DNA of 64,000 nucleotides from an uncultured Prevotella sp. (GCA_934256705.1 CAKQPF010000013.1:1-64000); one strand, 5' to 3'. Numbered from the stretch's first letter, positions 8,529-18,038 are shown. The notes: generated by a model not told the origin, from the letters alone. Translations and numbers: made by a program.

Positions 8529-10250
8529 GAAAAGTAAGGCTTTGTCGCGTATTATGCCAGGTATCGCAAACTCATCCGGTATGAAATGCCAGTTGTTGTT
8601 TGCCTTAGGATAGACGTGTCCGAGGCGTTCAATCTCCTTCATGAAGTAATAACGCATGTCAAGTTCGGAGCGATAGACCACACGCGACTCGATTTCCTCC
8701 TTCGGAATACCGGCTCCGCGGGTCAGCAACTCTCCGCCGCCGTTGCCACGATACGAGTTCATTGCCACCTTATACCATCCCTTTTCCGAGAATGGTTTGC
8801 CGTCTGCCATGCTTATAATGGTGACTTTCTCGCCCTTTGGCTTCGTTACATCGACTGTATAGATAATGCCTGCTGCGCTGTCAAAGTTATAATAGGCGTT
8901 CTTCAGTCCTCTATTGCGCTTGTCTGTATGCGTTTCGTCAAAGAGAAGAATATGGTCATCGGTCGTCTTCATCTGGTTTGTCCAGAGTGAATAGCTCATT
9001 TCAAGGTACTTATGTATCTCTGATCCGCGCATCTTCAGCATGTAAAGCTTGTTCTCATACTTGTAGAGATTGAACATATCTGCCATTGTCACAGGGCCTT
9101 TTTCTATCGATGCGTTCATCATAAGCGGTGCATTGAATGAGATATCAGCACCTGTTATGGACAACTGAAGATTGTGGACAAGGTCTGAAAACGCAGATGA
9201 ACCGAAGAAAGCATCGCGTGTATAGACCGAAGTCTCAAAGGTTCCAACCTCTTTCGAGGTAAATGCCTCAAGCTCTTTTATCTCCTTTTGGAAGGTCTGC
9301 ATGTACTCTTCATCCACTGGCTGTTCCTTCATTGAGGGGAGAGAGGCGGTGATTTCCTTGCTTATCACTTTCTTTCCGTCGAGCGTTACCTTAATTATTG
9401 CCTCGCCAACTACCTTCGCATGATTGGCAGGATCTACGATATAGACGCTCTTTCCCTCGCTGTTTACTGTCTTCCCGCAGTATGGCTGGTGGTCGTGACC
9501 ATAGAAAATGACGTCAAATCCCGGCACTTTCTCTGCCACGCTCTTGCTCGCATTTTCGCAATAATCAGGAGTTGTGATGCCACCTTCTTTGCCGGAGTGG
9601 AAAAGACCGATGATAATGTCAGGTCTTTCCTTCGCTTTTATCTCCTTAACCCAGCGCTTTGCCGATGAAACCATTTCCTCAAAGTGCAGTCCTTCCCATA
9701 TATCCTTGCTGAGCCAGTTGGGGATTGCCGGCGTAAGCATACCGAGAACAGCGATTTTTACGCCCTCGCGCTCTAATATTATATAAGGTGTAACGTAAGG
9801 TTTGCCTGTCGCGTCGCTGATGATGTTTGCGCCTAGAACAGGACATTTCACCTCTTTCACCCATTTGTCATACACCTTATGGCCTGTTTCCACATCGTGA
9901 TTACCGAAATTCTGTGCGTCATAACCCATATAGTTGATGATGCTCGCACCGATATTTGCCTCTTTCGTGTTGATAAAATTCCAGTAATAGTTAGTCGGTT
10001 GTCCCTGAAGAAGGTCGCCATTCTCCAGTAATATGAGGTTATTACCATACTTCTTGCGTTCCGCTTTCACGTAACTGCTCACCCTTGCCAGCGTTCCGTC
10101 TATCGGCTTTCCTGTCATATAATTGACTGGAAAGAACATTCCGTGTACGTCAGAAGTTTCTATCAGTTTGATTTCTACAGTCTTTGTTTTCTTGGCTTGG
10201 AGTGGAAGCATGAGGATAAATAGGGATAAAAGGGTTGTGATAATTCGCAT
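8520..10250 (-). CDS. Exported 5'-nucleotidase / 2',3'-cyclic phosphodiesterase family
   Basis: A 576-residue exported metallophosphoesterase that should remove phosphate from nucleotides in the periplasm. From the ATG at 10250 the protein starts with a signal peptide (MRIITTLLSLFILMLPLQA). Metal-binding motifs follow in order: TSDVHG (Asp34, His36), ENGDLLQG, FGNHDVE, GLFHSG and YGHDHQ. A C-terminal 5'-nucleotidase substrate domain starts near residue 350 (TRDAFFGSSAFSDLVHN). The frame stays open for 56 more codons upstream, but these encode repeat-derived sequence (QSCQHGH repeated) and spoil the signal peptide, so I reject the longer start. Its leader carries 21-bp repeats. Confidence 0.9.
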   Translation of the reverse strand: MRIITTLLSLFILMLPLQAKKTKTVEIKLIETSDVHGMFFPVNYMTGKPIDGTLARVSSYVKAERKKYGNNLILLENGDLLQGQPTNYYWNFINTKEANIGASIINYMGYDAQNFGNHDVETGHKVYDKWVKEVKCPVLGANIISDATGKPYVTPYIILEREGVKIAVLGMLTPAIPNWLSKDIWEGLHFEEMVSSAKRWVKEIKAKERPDIIIGLFHSGKEGGITTPDYCENASKSVAEKVPGFDVIFYGHDHQPYCGKTVNSEGKSVYIVDPANHAKVVGEAIIKVTLDGKKVISKEITASLPSMKEQPVDEEYMQTFQKEIKELEAFTSKEVGTFETSVYTRDAFFGSSAFSDLVHNLQLSITGADISFNAPLMMNASIEKGPVTMADMFNLYKYENKLYMLKMRGSEIHKYLEMSYSLWTNQMKTTDDHILLFDETHTDKRNRGLKNAYYNFDSAAGIIYTVDVTKPKGEKVTIISMADGKPFSEKGWYKVAMNSYRGNGGGELLTRGAGIPKEEIESRVVYRSELDMRYYFMKEIERLGHVYPKANNNWHFIPDEFAIPGIIRDKALLFGK

Positions 10251-10320
10251 GGAGTCTTTAAGATTTAGTCGTTTTAATGCTTGATGGCTTTGTTGTTTTG
10301 TTCCATTTATAATGGTTTCG

Positions 10321-10404
10321 TGACCATGTTGACAGCTTTCGTGACCATGTTGACAGCTTTGGAGACCGTGTTGACAGCTTTGTTGAGTGACAGGTTTGTG
10401 GTTT
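10321..10404. repeat. Tandem 21-bp repeats in the nucleotidase leader
   Basis: Units at 10321-10341, 10342-10362 and 10363-10383 share GTTGACAGCTTT, and a degenerate fourth follows to about 10404. They lie between the minus-strand promoter at 10459-10466 and the start codon at 10250, so they are transcribed in the 5' leader. Confidence 0.85.
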
Positions 10405-10458
10405 AACCAAGCAACCAATCAAGCAATCATTCCAGCAGCAAAACAATAAAAGCCAATG

Positions 10459-10466
10459 CAAAGTTA
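10459..10466 (-). promoter_or_regulatory. -7 box for the nucleotidase gene
   Basis: The minus strand reads TAACTTTG, a TAnnTTTG match. It predicts a leader of about 205 bases that includes the 21-bp repeats. Confidence 0.5.
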
Positions 10467-10563
10467 GGGCTTTTTCGTCATTAAAGTGTTTGATTTGTGT
10501 TAATAATTTTTAAATCACGAGATAAAAACCATGCGTTAGTGCCTAATTCATAATAAATTATAG

Positions 10564-10571
10564 TAACTTTG
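10564..10571 (+). promoter_or_regulatory. -7 box for rpsA
   Basis: TAACTTTG matches TAnnTTTG and lies 78 bases before the rpsA start, giving a leader of about 75 bases. Confidence 0.55.
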
Positions 10572-10649
10572 CAAACGATTTTGCGCCTGATAGGTCTGTA
10601 AGGAAACCGTCAAGCGTTATTATTCACTATTATATTTTTTTTAATTAAC

Positions 10650-12425
10650 ATGTCAAACTTTAAAAATGTACAGCCACTCGCCGACTTCAACTGGGAAGAA
10701 TTCGAGAATGGCGGTATCAGCGAAGTATCAAAGGAGGAGCAGACTGCCTCTTATGATTCAACTCTTAACAAGGTGTCTGAGCATCAGGTAGTTGACGGTA
10801 CAGTTATCTCTCTCGACAAGAAAGAGGTGATTGTTAACATCGGTTACAAGAGCGATGGTATCATCGCAGCATCTGAATTCCGCTACAATCCAGACCTTAA
10901 GGTAGGTGATGTAGTAGAGGTATATGTAGAAAATCAGGAAGACAAGAAGGGTCAGCTGATCCTTTCTCACAAGAAGGCTCGCCTCAGCAAGTCTTGGGAT
11001 CGCGTTAATGCTGCTCTCGACAACGAGGAAGTTGTTCAGGGTTACATCAAGTGCCGCACTAAGGGTGGTATGATCGTTGATGTATTCGGCATCGAAGCTT
11101 TCCTTCCAGGCAGCCAGATAGACGTACATCCTATCCGTGACTACGATGTATTCGTAGGCAAGACCATGGAGTTCAAGATCGTTAAGATCAATCAGGAGTT
11201 CCGCAATGTTGTCGTTTCTCACAAGGCTCTCATCGAGCAGGAGCTCGAAGCTCAGCGTAAGGAGATTATCTCTAAGCTTGAGAAGGGACAGGTACTCGAA
11301 GGTACTGTCAAGAATATCACCAACTATGGTGTATTCGTTGACCTCGGTGGTGTTGACGGACTCATCCATATCACAGACCTCTCTTGGGGCCGCGTAAGCG
11401 ATCCACACGAGGTAGTTAAGCTTGATGACAAGATCAATGTCGTAATCATTGACTTCGATGAGGAGAAGAAGCGTATCGCTCTCGGTCTCAAGCAGCTCAC
11501 TCCACACCCATGGGATGCTCTTGATCCAAACCTCCAGGTAGGTGATCACATCAAGGGTAAGGTAGTAGTTATCGCTGACTACGGTGCATTCGTTGAGGTT
11601 GCTCCTGGTGTAGAGGGTCTTATCCACGTATCTGAGATGTCTTGGAGCCAGCACCTCCGCAGCGCACAGGAGTTCCTGCACGTTGGTGATGAGGTTGAGG
11701 CTGTTATCCTTACTCTCGACCGTGACGAGCGCAAGATGTCTCTCGGTATCAAGCAGCTCAAGGATGATCCATGGGAGAACATCGAGACTAAGTACCCTGT
11801 AGGTTCTAAGCACAACGCTAAGGTACGTAACTTCACTAACTTCGGTATCTTCGTTGAGCTCGAGGAAGGTGTTGACGGACTTATCCATATCTCAGACCTC
11901 TCTTGGACAAAGAAGGTAAAGCACCCTTCAGAGTTCACTCAGGTAGGCGCACCTATCGACGTTGTAGTTCTCGACATCGACAAGGAAAACCGTCGTCTCT
12001 CTCTCGGTCACAAGCAGCTTGAGGAGAATCCTTGGGACACTTACGAGACAATCTACACTCCAGGTTCTATCCACAAGGGTAAGATCTCTGAGAAGATGGA
12101 GCGTGGTTCTGTAATCGTTCTCAACGAAGGTGGTGAAGGTTTCGCTACTCCTAAGCACCTCGTTAAGCAGGATGGCACAGAGGCACAGGTTGGTGAGGAG
12201 CTCGATTTCAAGGTAATTGAGTTCGTTAAGGAGACCAAGCGCATCATCCTTTCTCACTCTCGCACATTCGAGGCAGAGCGTGAAGAGGAGAAGAAGCCAG
12301 CTCGCAAGCCACGTGCAGCTAAGAAGGAAGAGACAGCTGCTATCAATAACGTAGCTGCTGCACAGTCACTCGGTGACTTCGACGCTCTTGCTGCATTGAA
12401 GGCTAAGATGGAGAAGGGTGAGTAA
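10650..12425 (+). CDS. rpsA: 30S ribosomal protein S1
   Basis: A 591-residue protein made of successive S1 RNA-binding domains, which brings mRNA to the small ribosomal subunit. Repeated signatures are visible: GVFVDLGGVDGLIHITDLSW, GAFVEVAPGVEGLIHVSEMSW and GIFVELEEGVDGLIHISDLSW, each about 85-90 residues apart, with weaker domains on both sides. A basic and then Ala-rich tail (KKPARKPRAAKKEE) ends the protein, as in Bacteroidetes S1. Codon use is strongly biased, as expected for a highly expressed gene; this creates long spurious frames on the other strand. A clean terminator follows. Confidence 0.97.
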   Translation: MSNFKNVQPLADFNWEEFENGGISEVSKEEQTASYDSTLNKVSEHQVVDGTVISLDKKEVIVNIGYKSDGIIAASEFRYNPDLKVGDVVEVYVENQEDKKGQLILSHKKARLSKSWDRVNAALDNEEVVQGYIKCRTKGGMIVDVFGIEAFLPGSQIDVHPIRDYDVFVGKTMEFKIVKINQEFRNVVVSHKALIEQELEAQRKEIISKLEKGQVLEGTVKNITNYGVFVDLGGVDGLIHITDLSWGRVSDPHEVVKLDDKINVVIIDFDEEKKRIALGLKQLTPHPWDALDPNLQVGDHIKGKVVVIADYGAFVEVAPGVEGLIHVSEMSWSQHLRSAQEFLHVGDEVEAVILTLDRDERKMSLGIKQLKDDPWENIETKYPVGSKHNAKVRNFTNFGIFVELEEGVDGLIHISDLSWTKKVKHPSEFTQVGAPIDVVVLDIDKENRRLSLGHKQLEENPWDTYETIYTPGSIHKGKISEKMERGSVIVLNEGGEGFATPKHLVKQDGTEAQVGEELDFKVIEFVKETKRIILSHSRTFEAEREEEKKPARKPRAAKKEETAAINNVAAAQSLGDFDALAALKAKMEKGE

Positions 12426-12472
12426 TCATCTCTTCTGCAAAAAGGAGAAATAACTCTCTCTAAATAATAAAT

Positions 12473-12506
12473 AAAGGTTCGTCCATTGATATGGGCGAAC
12501 CTTTTT
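12473..12506 (+). terminator. rpsA terminator
   Basis: AAAGGTTCGTCCAT (12473-12486) pairs with 12491-12504, with a 4-base loop and a T run at 12502-12506. It lies about 50 bases after the rpsA stop. Confidence 0.8.
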
Positions 12507-12559
12507 CGCATTTATGGACTTTTTTCCGCTTCCTTTTGCCGTGTATTCGTTTTTTTTTG

Positions 12560-12567
12560 TATCTTTG
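12560..12567 (+). promoter_or_regulatory. -7 box directly before the phosphatase start codon
   Basis: TATCTTTG fits TAnnTTTG and lies only 5 bases from the ATG at 12573. Transcription would start at about 12571, leaving almost no 5' leader. Confidence 0.6.
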
Positions 12568-12572
12568 CACGC

Positions 12573-14393
12573 ATGAAGAAACAGGACAACAGGAAACGAA
12601 GACTTTTCTCCTCGATGTCTTTCCGCATCAATATGGTGCTGATTGTGGTGATGATTATCCTCGGATGGTCATTCACTAACGTCATGACTGTAATCGTGGG
12701 CGGTATAAGTAATATGTCAAGAATGTCCACGATGGAGAAAGTCGTGAAGAAAGATATAGAGGATAATATAAATAATGTGGAGAATGTCGTAAAGACTGCG
12801 GCGCTGATAGCGCAGCAAAAATGCGCTGATAAGACCGATATTGTGCAGATTTGCGACAGTATTGTGGTGCGAACGCCTGATATAGACAGCGCTTATGCGG
12901 CATTTTCTGATAGTGAAATATATGGAAACAATGAGTTGAGCAAATGTATTGACGCTGCAAAACTGCAGAAAACAAGTGTCTGGAGTGCTCCGCACTATGT
13001 GGCAAAGCATGGCAAACAGACGGCAGTAACCACGTTTGTGACTCCCCTTTGCAATGCAAAAGGCGAGGTGACAGGTGCCCTTTGCGCAGACATAAATCTG
13101 GACTGGCTCCGAAAGATAGCGGACAAGGAGATAGAATCGGGCAACGCATACATTTCAGTGGCTGCCAAGGAAGGACTCTTTCTATATAATCGTGACTCGT
13201 CTCTTATCATGAAAAATGTGAATGAAGCGCCAGTAATACCAGTAGATAGCAGTAAGGTGATAGGTTTTATGTGTCATCTTGTCGGCGTAAAAGATGTAGG
13301 AAACAGTTCGATGTCATCGGAAGTGATTGACAAAACCGGATGGATAGTGACCTGCGTAGTGCCATTAGGCGACAACAATGACATGACAGTAATCATCACT
13401 TTGCTTGTCATTACAATGCTTGTGCTGTTGATGCTCGTCATAGTGTCTTGCATAATTTCGACAGTCAACTGGCAACTGCGTCCTTTAGGCAGGATAGCCG
13501 AGGCGGCAAATGCCATTTCCAATGGAGATTTCAGTTACAAGATACCTGAGGTAAGCGGTCATTCCGACATATCGCATCTGCGCAATTCCTTCGTAGCCAT
13601 GCAGCAAGAGCTGGTCAGATACATTGATGACCTGCGCAATACCACGGAGAAAAAGGCGGGAATGGAGCGTGATCTCCACATCGCGTCCCAGATTCAGAAA
13701 GGTCTTCTGCCAAAGACGTTCCCGGCATTCCCTGAAAGAAACGACATAGATATATATGGTCTCGTCGTCCCTGCAAAGGAAGTGGGCGGTGATATCTTTG
13801 ATTTCTTCATGCGAGATGAGAAACTCTTCTTCATGATAGGAGACGTCTCAGGCAAGGGAGTCCCTGCTTCACTCTTCATGATGGTGGTAGGTCATCTCTT
13901 CCGAAATGTGGGAAGATACAGCAATGAGCCGTCTATGATTGTGTCAGGAATAAACAGCGAACTGGCAAATGGCAACGACCAGGATATGTTCTGCACCCTT
14001 TTCTGTGGTGTTCTGGATATGGAAACCGGAACGCTGTCTTACTGTAATGCAGGTCATAATGCTCCTATACTGATTACGAAAGATGGTACTGACTTCATGA
14101 AACCATGCACAAACCTTCCTGCCGGTGCCATTGCAGACTTCTCTTATCAGACTGAAAGCGTACAAATGCAGAAGAATGATGCGCTCTTCCTCTATACCGA
14201 TGGAGTGACTGAAGCAGAAAACAAGGCAATGGAACTGTATGGCGATAGCCATACTCTCGGTATCGTTGAACTCCTGAAGGATGCTTCGATGAAGGAGATG
14301 GCAGACGGAGTCTTTGATGCAGTAAAGACTTTCGCTGATGGAAACGAGCAAAGTGATGACATCACAATGCTTTGCCTCCGCTGGAAGGGATAA
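12573..14393 (+). CDS. Membrane sensor PP2C/SpoIIE-type serine phosphatase (RsbU-like)
   Basis: A 606-residue protein: a membrane helix near residues 18-45, a periplasmic sensor region to about 290 that resembles a dCache domain, a second helix (about 298-325), a HAMP linker, a short coiled coil and a C-terminal SpoIIE phosphatase domain. The phosphatase motifs VGGDIFDFF, GDVSGKGVPASL, YCNAGHNAP, LYTDGVTEA and SDDITML are all present, so it should be active. Such proteins dephosphorylate anti-sigma-factor antagonists or similar targets in response to an external signal; no partner gene is adjacent. The frame extends upstream to 12486, but that part overlaps the rpsA terminator and the promoter. 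Confidence 0.88.
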   Translation: MKKQDNRKRRLFSSMSFRINMVLIVVMIILGWSFTNVMTVIVGGISNMSRMSTMEKVVKKDIEDNINNVENVVKTAALIAQQKCADKTDIVQICDSIVVRTPDIDSAYAAFSDSEIYGNNELSKCIDAAKLQKTSVWSAPHYVAKHGKQTAVTTFVTPLCNAKGEVTGALCADINLDWLRKIADKEIESGNAYISVAAKEGLFLYNRDSSLIMKNVNEAPVIPVDSSKVIGFMCHLVGVKDVGNSSMSSEVIDKTGWIVTCVVPLGDNNDMTVIITLLVITMLVLLMLVIVSCIISTVNWQLRPLGRIAEAANAISNGDFSYKIPEVSGHSDISHLRNSFVAMQQELVRYIDDLRNTTEKKAGMERDLHIASQIQKGLLPKTFPAFPERNDIDIYGLVVPAKEVGGDIFDFFMRDEKLFFMIGDVSGKGVPASLFMMVVGHLFRNVGRYSNEPSMIVSGINSELANGNDQDMFCTLFCGVLDMETGTLSYCNAGHNAPILITKDGTDFMKPCTNLPAGAIADFSYQTESVQMQKNDALFLYTDGVTEAENKAMELYGDSHTLGIVELLKDASMKEMADGVFDAVKTFADGNEQSDDITMLCLRWKG

Positions 14394-14408
14394 CATGATA
14401 GGATATAG

Positions 14409-14448
14409 AAAAGAGCATTCTACAGAACAATATGTAGAATGCTCTTTT
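14409..14448. terminator. Bidirectional terminator, phosphatase / nth
   Basis: A perfect 15-bp inverted repeat (arms 14409-14423 and 14434-14448) has an A run on one side and a T run on the other. It sits between convergent genes. Confidence 0.85.
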
Positions 14449-14479
14449 GGGTATTGCCGTGTTTCATTCAAAAATGTCT

Positions 14480-15130
14480 TTATCCTTCTGCATCAATCCT
14501 TCTCTTTTCAGGGCAGAATGCAGTGAAAGGACACTTTTCGCATTTCGGTTTTCTGCTCGTGCAGACATATCTTCCGTGCAGCAAAAGCCAGTGGTGGGCA
14601 TCTGGAATGTCGTCCGCAGGAATGAATTTAATGAGTTCCATCTCCACCTTGTACGGTGTGTTGTCCGATTTCCTTACAAGTCCGAGACGATGCGAAACGC
14701 GGAAGATATGTGTATCTACAGCCATTGCCGACTTGCGGAAGGCTACAGCCTGAATGACATTGGCCGTCTTTCTGCCCACTCCAGGCAAGCGCAAAAGGTC
14801 ATCCATGTCTGAAGGAACCTCGCCGTCATAGTCGCTTACCAGTATTTTTGCCGCTTCCACGAGATGCTGCGCCTTGGCATTAGGGTATGAAATGCTCTTT
14901 ATGTATTCGTAAATCTCATTTTCATCAGCCGAAGCCATTGCCTTTGCATCAGGATAATCATGAAAGAGCGGCGGAGTGACCATATTGACACGTTTGTCGG
15001 TACACTGTGCGCTTAGCATTACAGCGACAAGCAACTGGAATGTGCTTCCAAAGTCAAGTTCAGAAGAAACCACTCCCATATTCTCGCGAAAATGGTCAAG
15101 TATGTATTCGTATCGTTCGCGTTTGGTCAT
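14480..15130 (-). CDS. nth: Endonuclease III
   Basis: A 216-residue DNA glycosylase/AP lyase for oxidised pyrimidines. The helix-hairpin-helix LPGVGRKTANVI carries the catalytic Lys, and VDTHIFRVSHRLG carries the catalytic Asp. A C-terminal cluster CTSRKPKCEKCPFTAFC gives four Cys for the 4Fe-4S centre. Length is normal for the family. It is the last gene of a minus-strand group with a glycosyltransferase and MtaB upstream, separated by 29 bp from the former. Confidence 0.95.
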   Translation of the reverse strand: MTKRERYEYILDHFRENMGVVSSELDFGSTFQLLVAVMLSAQCTDKRVNMVTPPLFHDYPDAKAMASADENEIYEYIKSISYPNAKAQHLVEAAKILVSDYDGEVPSDMDDLLRLPGVGRKTANVIQAVAFRKSAMAVDTHIFRVSHRLGLVRKSDNTPYKVEMELIKFIPADDIPDAHHWLLLHGRYVCTSRKPKCEKCPFTAFCPEKRRIDAEG

Positions 15131-15159
15131 ATATCGCTATGTGATAATAAGTTATCAGT

Positions 15160-16173
15160 TTAGAGTTGGCTGAACAATTTCTTGCCCTTTGCATAGTATT
15201 GCCAAAGTAAACTCTTCCCGAAAATCTCAGGAATATGGTTTACCTTCTTGGTGGCCTGAATGCGTTTTCGATCATTGTCGAAATCATGTTTCCAGCGATT
15301 AAATTCCCTTCTGCCACGTATCACAGCCTTGAAATCCCCGATACTCCTTCCGAGAATCAGCATCTGGAAAGCAGCAAGCCAGTCGAGGAAGAATCGGATG
15401 CGCATGACATGATGCAGTTCGCTGTCAGGCAGGTTCTTGTAGAGCATCGTGAGATTGTTTCGGAAGTTGAGAAACGTCTTCCTCGGGTTGCCCTTCGGCA
15501 GCGTACCGCCTCCGAGATGGAACGCCACGCTGTCAGTGACGCAGTATATCTTTCTGCCCAACAGGCGTATGCGCCAGCAGAGGTCTATCTCTTCATTGTG
15601 TGCAAAAAAGCGTCCGTCCAGTCCTCCAGCATCCCAATAGTCCCTGGATCTCACCATCATACACGCACCTGTGGCCCATAGAATCTCCATGTTCCGGTCG
15701 TATTGTCCGTGGTCTTTCTCCACCGTCTCAAAGATTCTGCCTCTGCAGAAAGGATAACCGTACTTGTCAATGAAACCGCCTGCAGCGCCGGCATATTCAA
15801 ATGAGTCCCTGGCCTTTATGGCGCGGAGCTTCGGTTGGCAAGCGGCAGCCTCGGGATGAGACTCCATGAAGTCGAGTAGGGGAGCGAGCCAGCCTTCCGG
15901 TACATCGACATCGGAATTGAGAAGAAGAAGATATTCCGCTTCCACCTGCTTGAAAGCCTTGTTGTATCCATCAGCAAAACCATAGTTTTTATCCAGCACT
16001 ATGGTTCTGATTTCTGGAAAATCGCTTGCCAGCATCTTCAGCGAATCATCGCTTGAAGCATTATCTGCAATGATTACCTCCGCCTCTGGAGAGTTCTTTA
16101 TCACGGTAGGAAGGTAGGTTCGCATCATGTGAGCCCCGTTCCAGTTGAGTATTACAATCGCTATTTTCTTCAT
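15160..16173 (-). CDS. Family 2 glycosyltransferase (rhamnosyltransferase-like)
   Basis: A 337-residue GT-A enzyme of the WbbL/rhamnosyltransferase type. It opens with VAIVILNWNG-type sequence (here KKIAIVILNWNG), followed by ADNASSDDS and the metal-binding SDVDVP. The acceptor region holds NEEIDLCWRIRLLGRKI, typical of the family. A hydrophobic, amphipathic C-terminal part may touch the membrane. The substrate cannot be told from sequence; cell-surface polysaccharide or lipid glycosylation is likely. It is flanked by nth and mtaB, not by other polysaccharide genes, an arrangement I believe is common in Bacteroidales. Confidence 0.88.
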   Translation of the reverse strand: MKKIAIVILNWNGAHMMRTYLPTVIKNSPEAEVIIADNASSDDSLKMLASDFPEIRTIVLDKNYGFADGYNKAFKQVEAEYLLLLNSDVDVPEGWLAPLLDFMESHPEAAACQPKLRAIKARDSFEYAGAAGGFIDKYGYPFCRGRIFETVEKDHGQYDRNMEILWATGACMMVRSRDYWDAGGLDGRFFAHNEEIDLCWRIRLLGRKIYCVTDSVAFHLGGGTLPKGNPRKTFLNFRNNLTMLYKNLPDSELHHVMRIRFFLDWLAAFQMLILGRSIGDFKAVIRGRREFNRWKHDFDNDRKRIQATKKVNHIPEIFGKSLLWQYYAKGKKLFSQL

Positions 16174-16200
16174 AAGTAGATAGTGTAATGCAAATTCAGA

Positions 16201-17571
16201 CTACTCACTTATTATCTCGCAGATGAGAGCAGACTTGTCATGATTGAACCCTTTCAATCTTACCATCATTATTTCATTGTCGTATTCCTCCTTCGACTGC
16301 GCTGCTGGAAGTTCCACTCTGACGTAATTGTCCGTGAAACCGTGCATAGCTTTGCCTCGCGGAGCCTTCTCGAAGAGCACCTCTTTCTCCTGTCCGATGT
16401 GGGAAGCATAGAAAGCCTGCGTCTTTTCTTCCGACATATCGAGAAGCCTTTGGCTCCTTTTCTTCTTGTCTTTAGCATCCACTACGTAAGGAATCTTTAG
16501 CGCAGCAGTGCCTGGTCTTTCGGAATAAGGGAACACATGAAGCTGGGTGACAGGCAGACTGTCGAGCAGCCTGTAAGTCTCCTCAAAGTATTCCGGTGTC
16601 TCGCCTCGTGTGCCTACCATCACGTCAATGCCGAGGAACGCATCCGGCATCAGGCGTTTGATAAGCTGAATCTTGTCAATGAAAAGCTGGGTGTCGTAAT
16701 GTCTGTGCATCAGTTTCAGCACAGAGTCGGAACCGGACTGCAAAGGAATGTGGAAATGCGGCATGAACGCACGGCTCTTGGCGCAGTATTCTATCAGTTC
16801 CTCATCGATTAGGTCAGGCTCCAGACTTGAAATCCTGTATCTCTTTATCTCTTCGATGGAGTCGAGTGCCTTGACGAGGTCGATGAATCTCTCACCGGTA
16901 GTTTGACCGAAGTCGCCTATGTTGACGCCAGTGATGACTATTTCCTTGCCCCCTTCCGCTGCAGCCTTCCTGGCTTGTTCCACCAGGCTGGCGATGCTTG
17001 GGTTGCGGGAATTGCCACGGGCGAACGGTATGGTGCAGTAGGTGCAGTAATAGTTGCATCCATCTTGCACCTTAAGGAAATAGCGTGTCCTGTTTCCTTT
17101 TGAGCAAGAATGCTGGAAAGTCTTGATGTCTTTTGTCTTTACGGCATGAAACTCTCCGCAATGACCGTGCTTTTCCTCCTTTATGTCGCTCTTGTTGAGC
17201 TGGTTGCTCCATGCATTCGATAGGTAGTCGATGAGATTAGCCTTCTCATTGCTTCCCAAAACGAGGTCCACGCCCTCTATCTTTGCCACGGTTTCAGCCT
17301 CCAACTGTGCGTAACATCCTGTCACGATGACGAAAGAGTCCGGATTTTCTTTCACCATCTTGCGTATGGCTTGGCGACATTTGCTGTCTGCCACTTCCGT
17401 TACCGAGCAGGTGTTTATCAGGCAGAGGTCCGCTTTCTCAGTCTTGTCTGCCGTTCTGACGCCCATTTCCTGAAGCATCTGTCCGAATGTCGAAGTCTCG
17501 GAAAAATTGAGTTTGCATCCGAGAGTGAAGTATTTTGCTGTCTTGCCTTGAAATGCTGATGTATCTATCAT
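16201..17571 (-). CDS. mtaB: tRNA (t6A37) methylthiotransferase MtaB
   Basis: A 456-residue radical-SAM enzyme that adds a methylthio group to t6A37 in tRNA. The N-terminal UPF0004 domain has its three cluster cysteines (GCKLNFSET, NTCSVTE and GCYAQL). The radical-SAM motif is CNYYCTYC, followed by IPFARG. A TRAM-like RNA-binding region closes the protein (HGFTDNYVRVEL). These features favour MtaB over MiaB or RimO. It is the first gene of the minus-strand group and has its own -7 box at 17610-17617. Confidence 0.93.
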   Translation of the reverse strand: MIDTSAFQGKTAKYFTLGCKLNFSETSTFGQMLQEMGVRTADKTEKADLCLINTCSVTEVADSKCRQAIRKMVKENPDSFVIVTGCYAQLEAETVAKIEGVDLVLGSNEKANLIDYLSNAWSNQLNKSDIKEEKHGHCGEFHAVKTKDIKTFQHSCSKGNRTRYFLKVQDGCNYYCTYCTIPFARGNSRNPSIASLVEQARKAAAEGGKEIVITGVNIGDFGQTTGERFIDLVKALDSIEEIKRYRISSLEPDLIDEELIEYCAKSRAFMPHFHIPLQSGSDSVLKLMHRHYDTQLFIDKIQLIKRLMPDAFLGIDVMVGTRGETPEYFEETYRLLDSLPVTQLHVFPYSERPGTAALKIPYVVDAKDKKKRSQRLLDMSEEKTQAFYASHIGQEKEVLFEKAPRGKAMHGFTDNYVRVELPAAQSKEEYDNEIMMVRLKGFNHDKSALICEIISE

Positions 17572-17609
17572 ATTCTTTACGCGTACATATTTATATATAA
17601 GTACAACTG

Positions 17610-17617
17610 CAAAGGTA
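17610..17617 (-). promoter_or_regulatory. -7 box for mtaB
   Basis: The minus strand reads TACCTTTG, matching TAnnTTTG, about 38 bases before the mtaB start at 17571. Confidence 0.6.
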
Positions 17618-17816
17618 CGAATAAAAAATTATACAGGCAAATTTTGTGTCCGTAAACAGCGTAAAAGTGTTAAAAAATGGGGTTTTGACGAGATTGAAAA
17701 AATTTTAACTTTTATTCACACTGCGTAAAACGTTGAATATCAAAATGTTGCAAAAGAGTTACAAAAAGGGTAGAAAAAAAATCAAAAAAAATGATACGTC
17801 GTATTAGAAAAATGCT

Positions 17817-17824
17817 TACCTTTG
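17817..17824 (+). promoter_or_regulatory. -7 box for the small lipoprotein
   Basis: TACCTTTG matches TAnnTTTG and predicts a leader of about 49 bases for the gene at 17877. The surrounding 250 bases back to mtaB are AT-rich and hold no gene. Confidence 0.6.
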
Positions 17825-17876
17825 CAGTGTTTTAATAAACAAAGATTGTTTTACATATTTTAAAAAGCAAAGAAAA

Positions 17877-18038
17877 ATGAAGAAATTAGTTTTTATGTTC
17901 GTAGCTATCGCAGCTATCTCTTTCGCATCATGTGGTCAGAAGACTGAGCAGGCTCCTGCTGAGGATACAGTTGACACAACTGCAGTCGATACAGTTGCTG
18001 CTGACACTGTTGCTGCCGATACAGCTGCTGCTGAGTAA
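17877..18038 (+). CDS. Small lipoprotein, 53 residues
   Basis: A short gene with a full lipoprotein signal: MKKLVFMFVAIAAISFASC, with Cys19 as the lipidated residue. After GQKTEQAP, the remainder is an acidic low-complexity tail built of repeats such as DTVAA (three near copies). It has its own promoter box and a strong terminator, so it is a genuine monocistronic unit and probably abundant. Function is unknown; similar tiny Asp/Thr/Ala-rich lipoproteins are common in Bacteroidales. A longer overlapping frame from 17932 is a shadow. Confidence 0.82.
   Translation: MKKLVFMFVAIAAISFASCGQKTEQAPAEDTVDTTAVDTVAADTVAADTAAAE

Noticed and set aside
10758..11888. A 376-codon open frame on the minus strand inside rpsA
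   Set aside because: It is a by-product of the strong codon bias of rpsA, has no recognisable domain and is fully covered by a certain gene.
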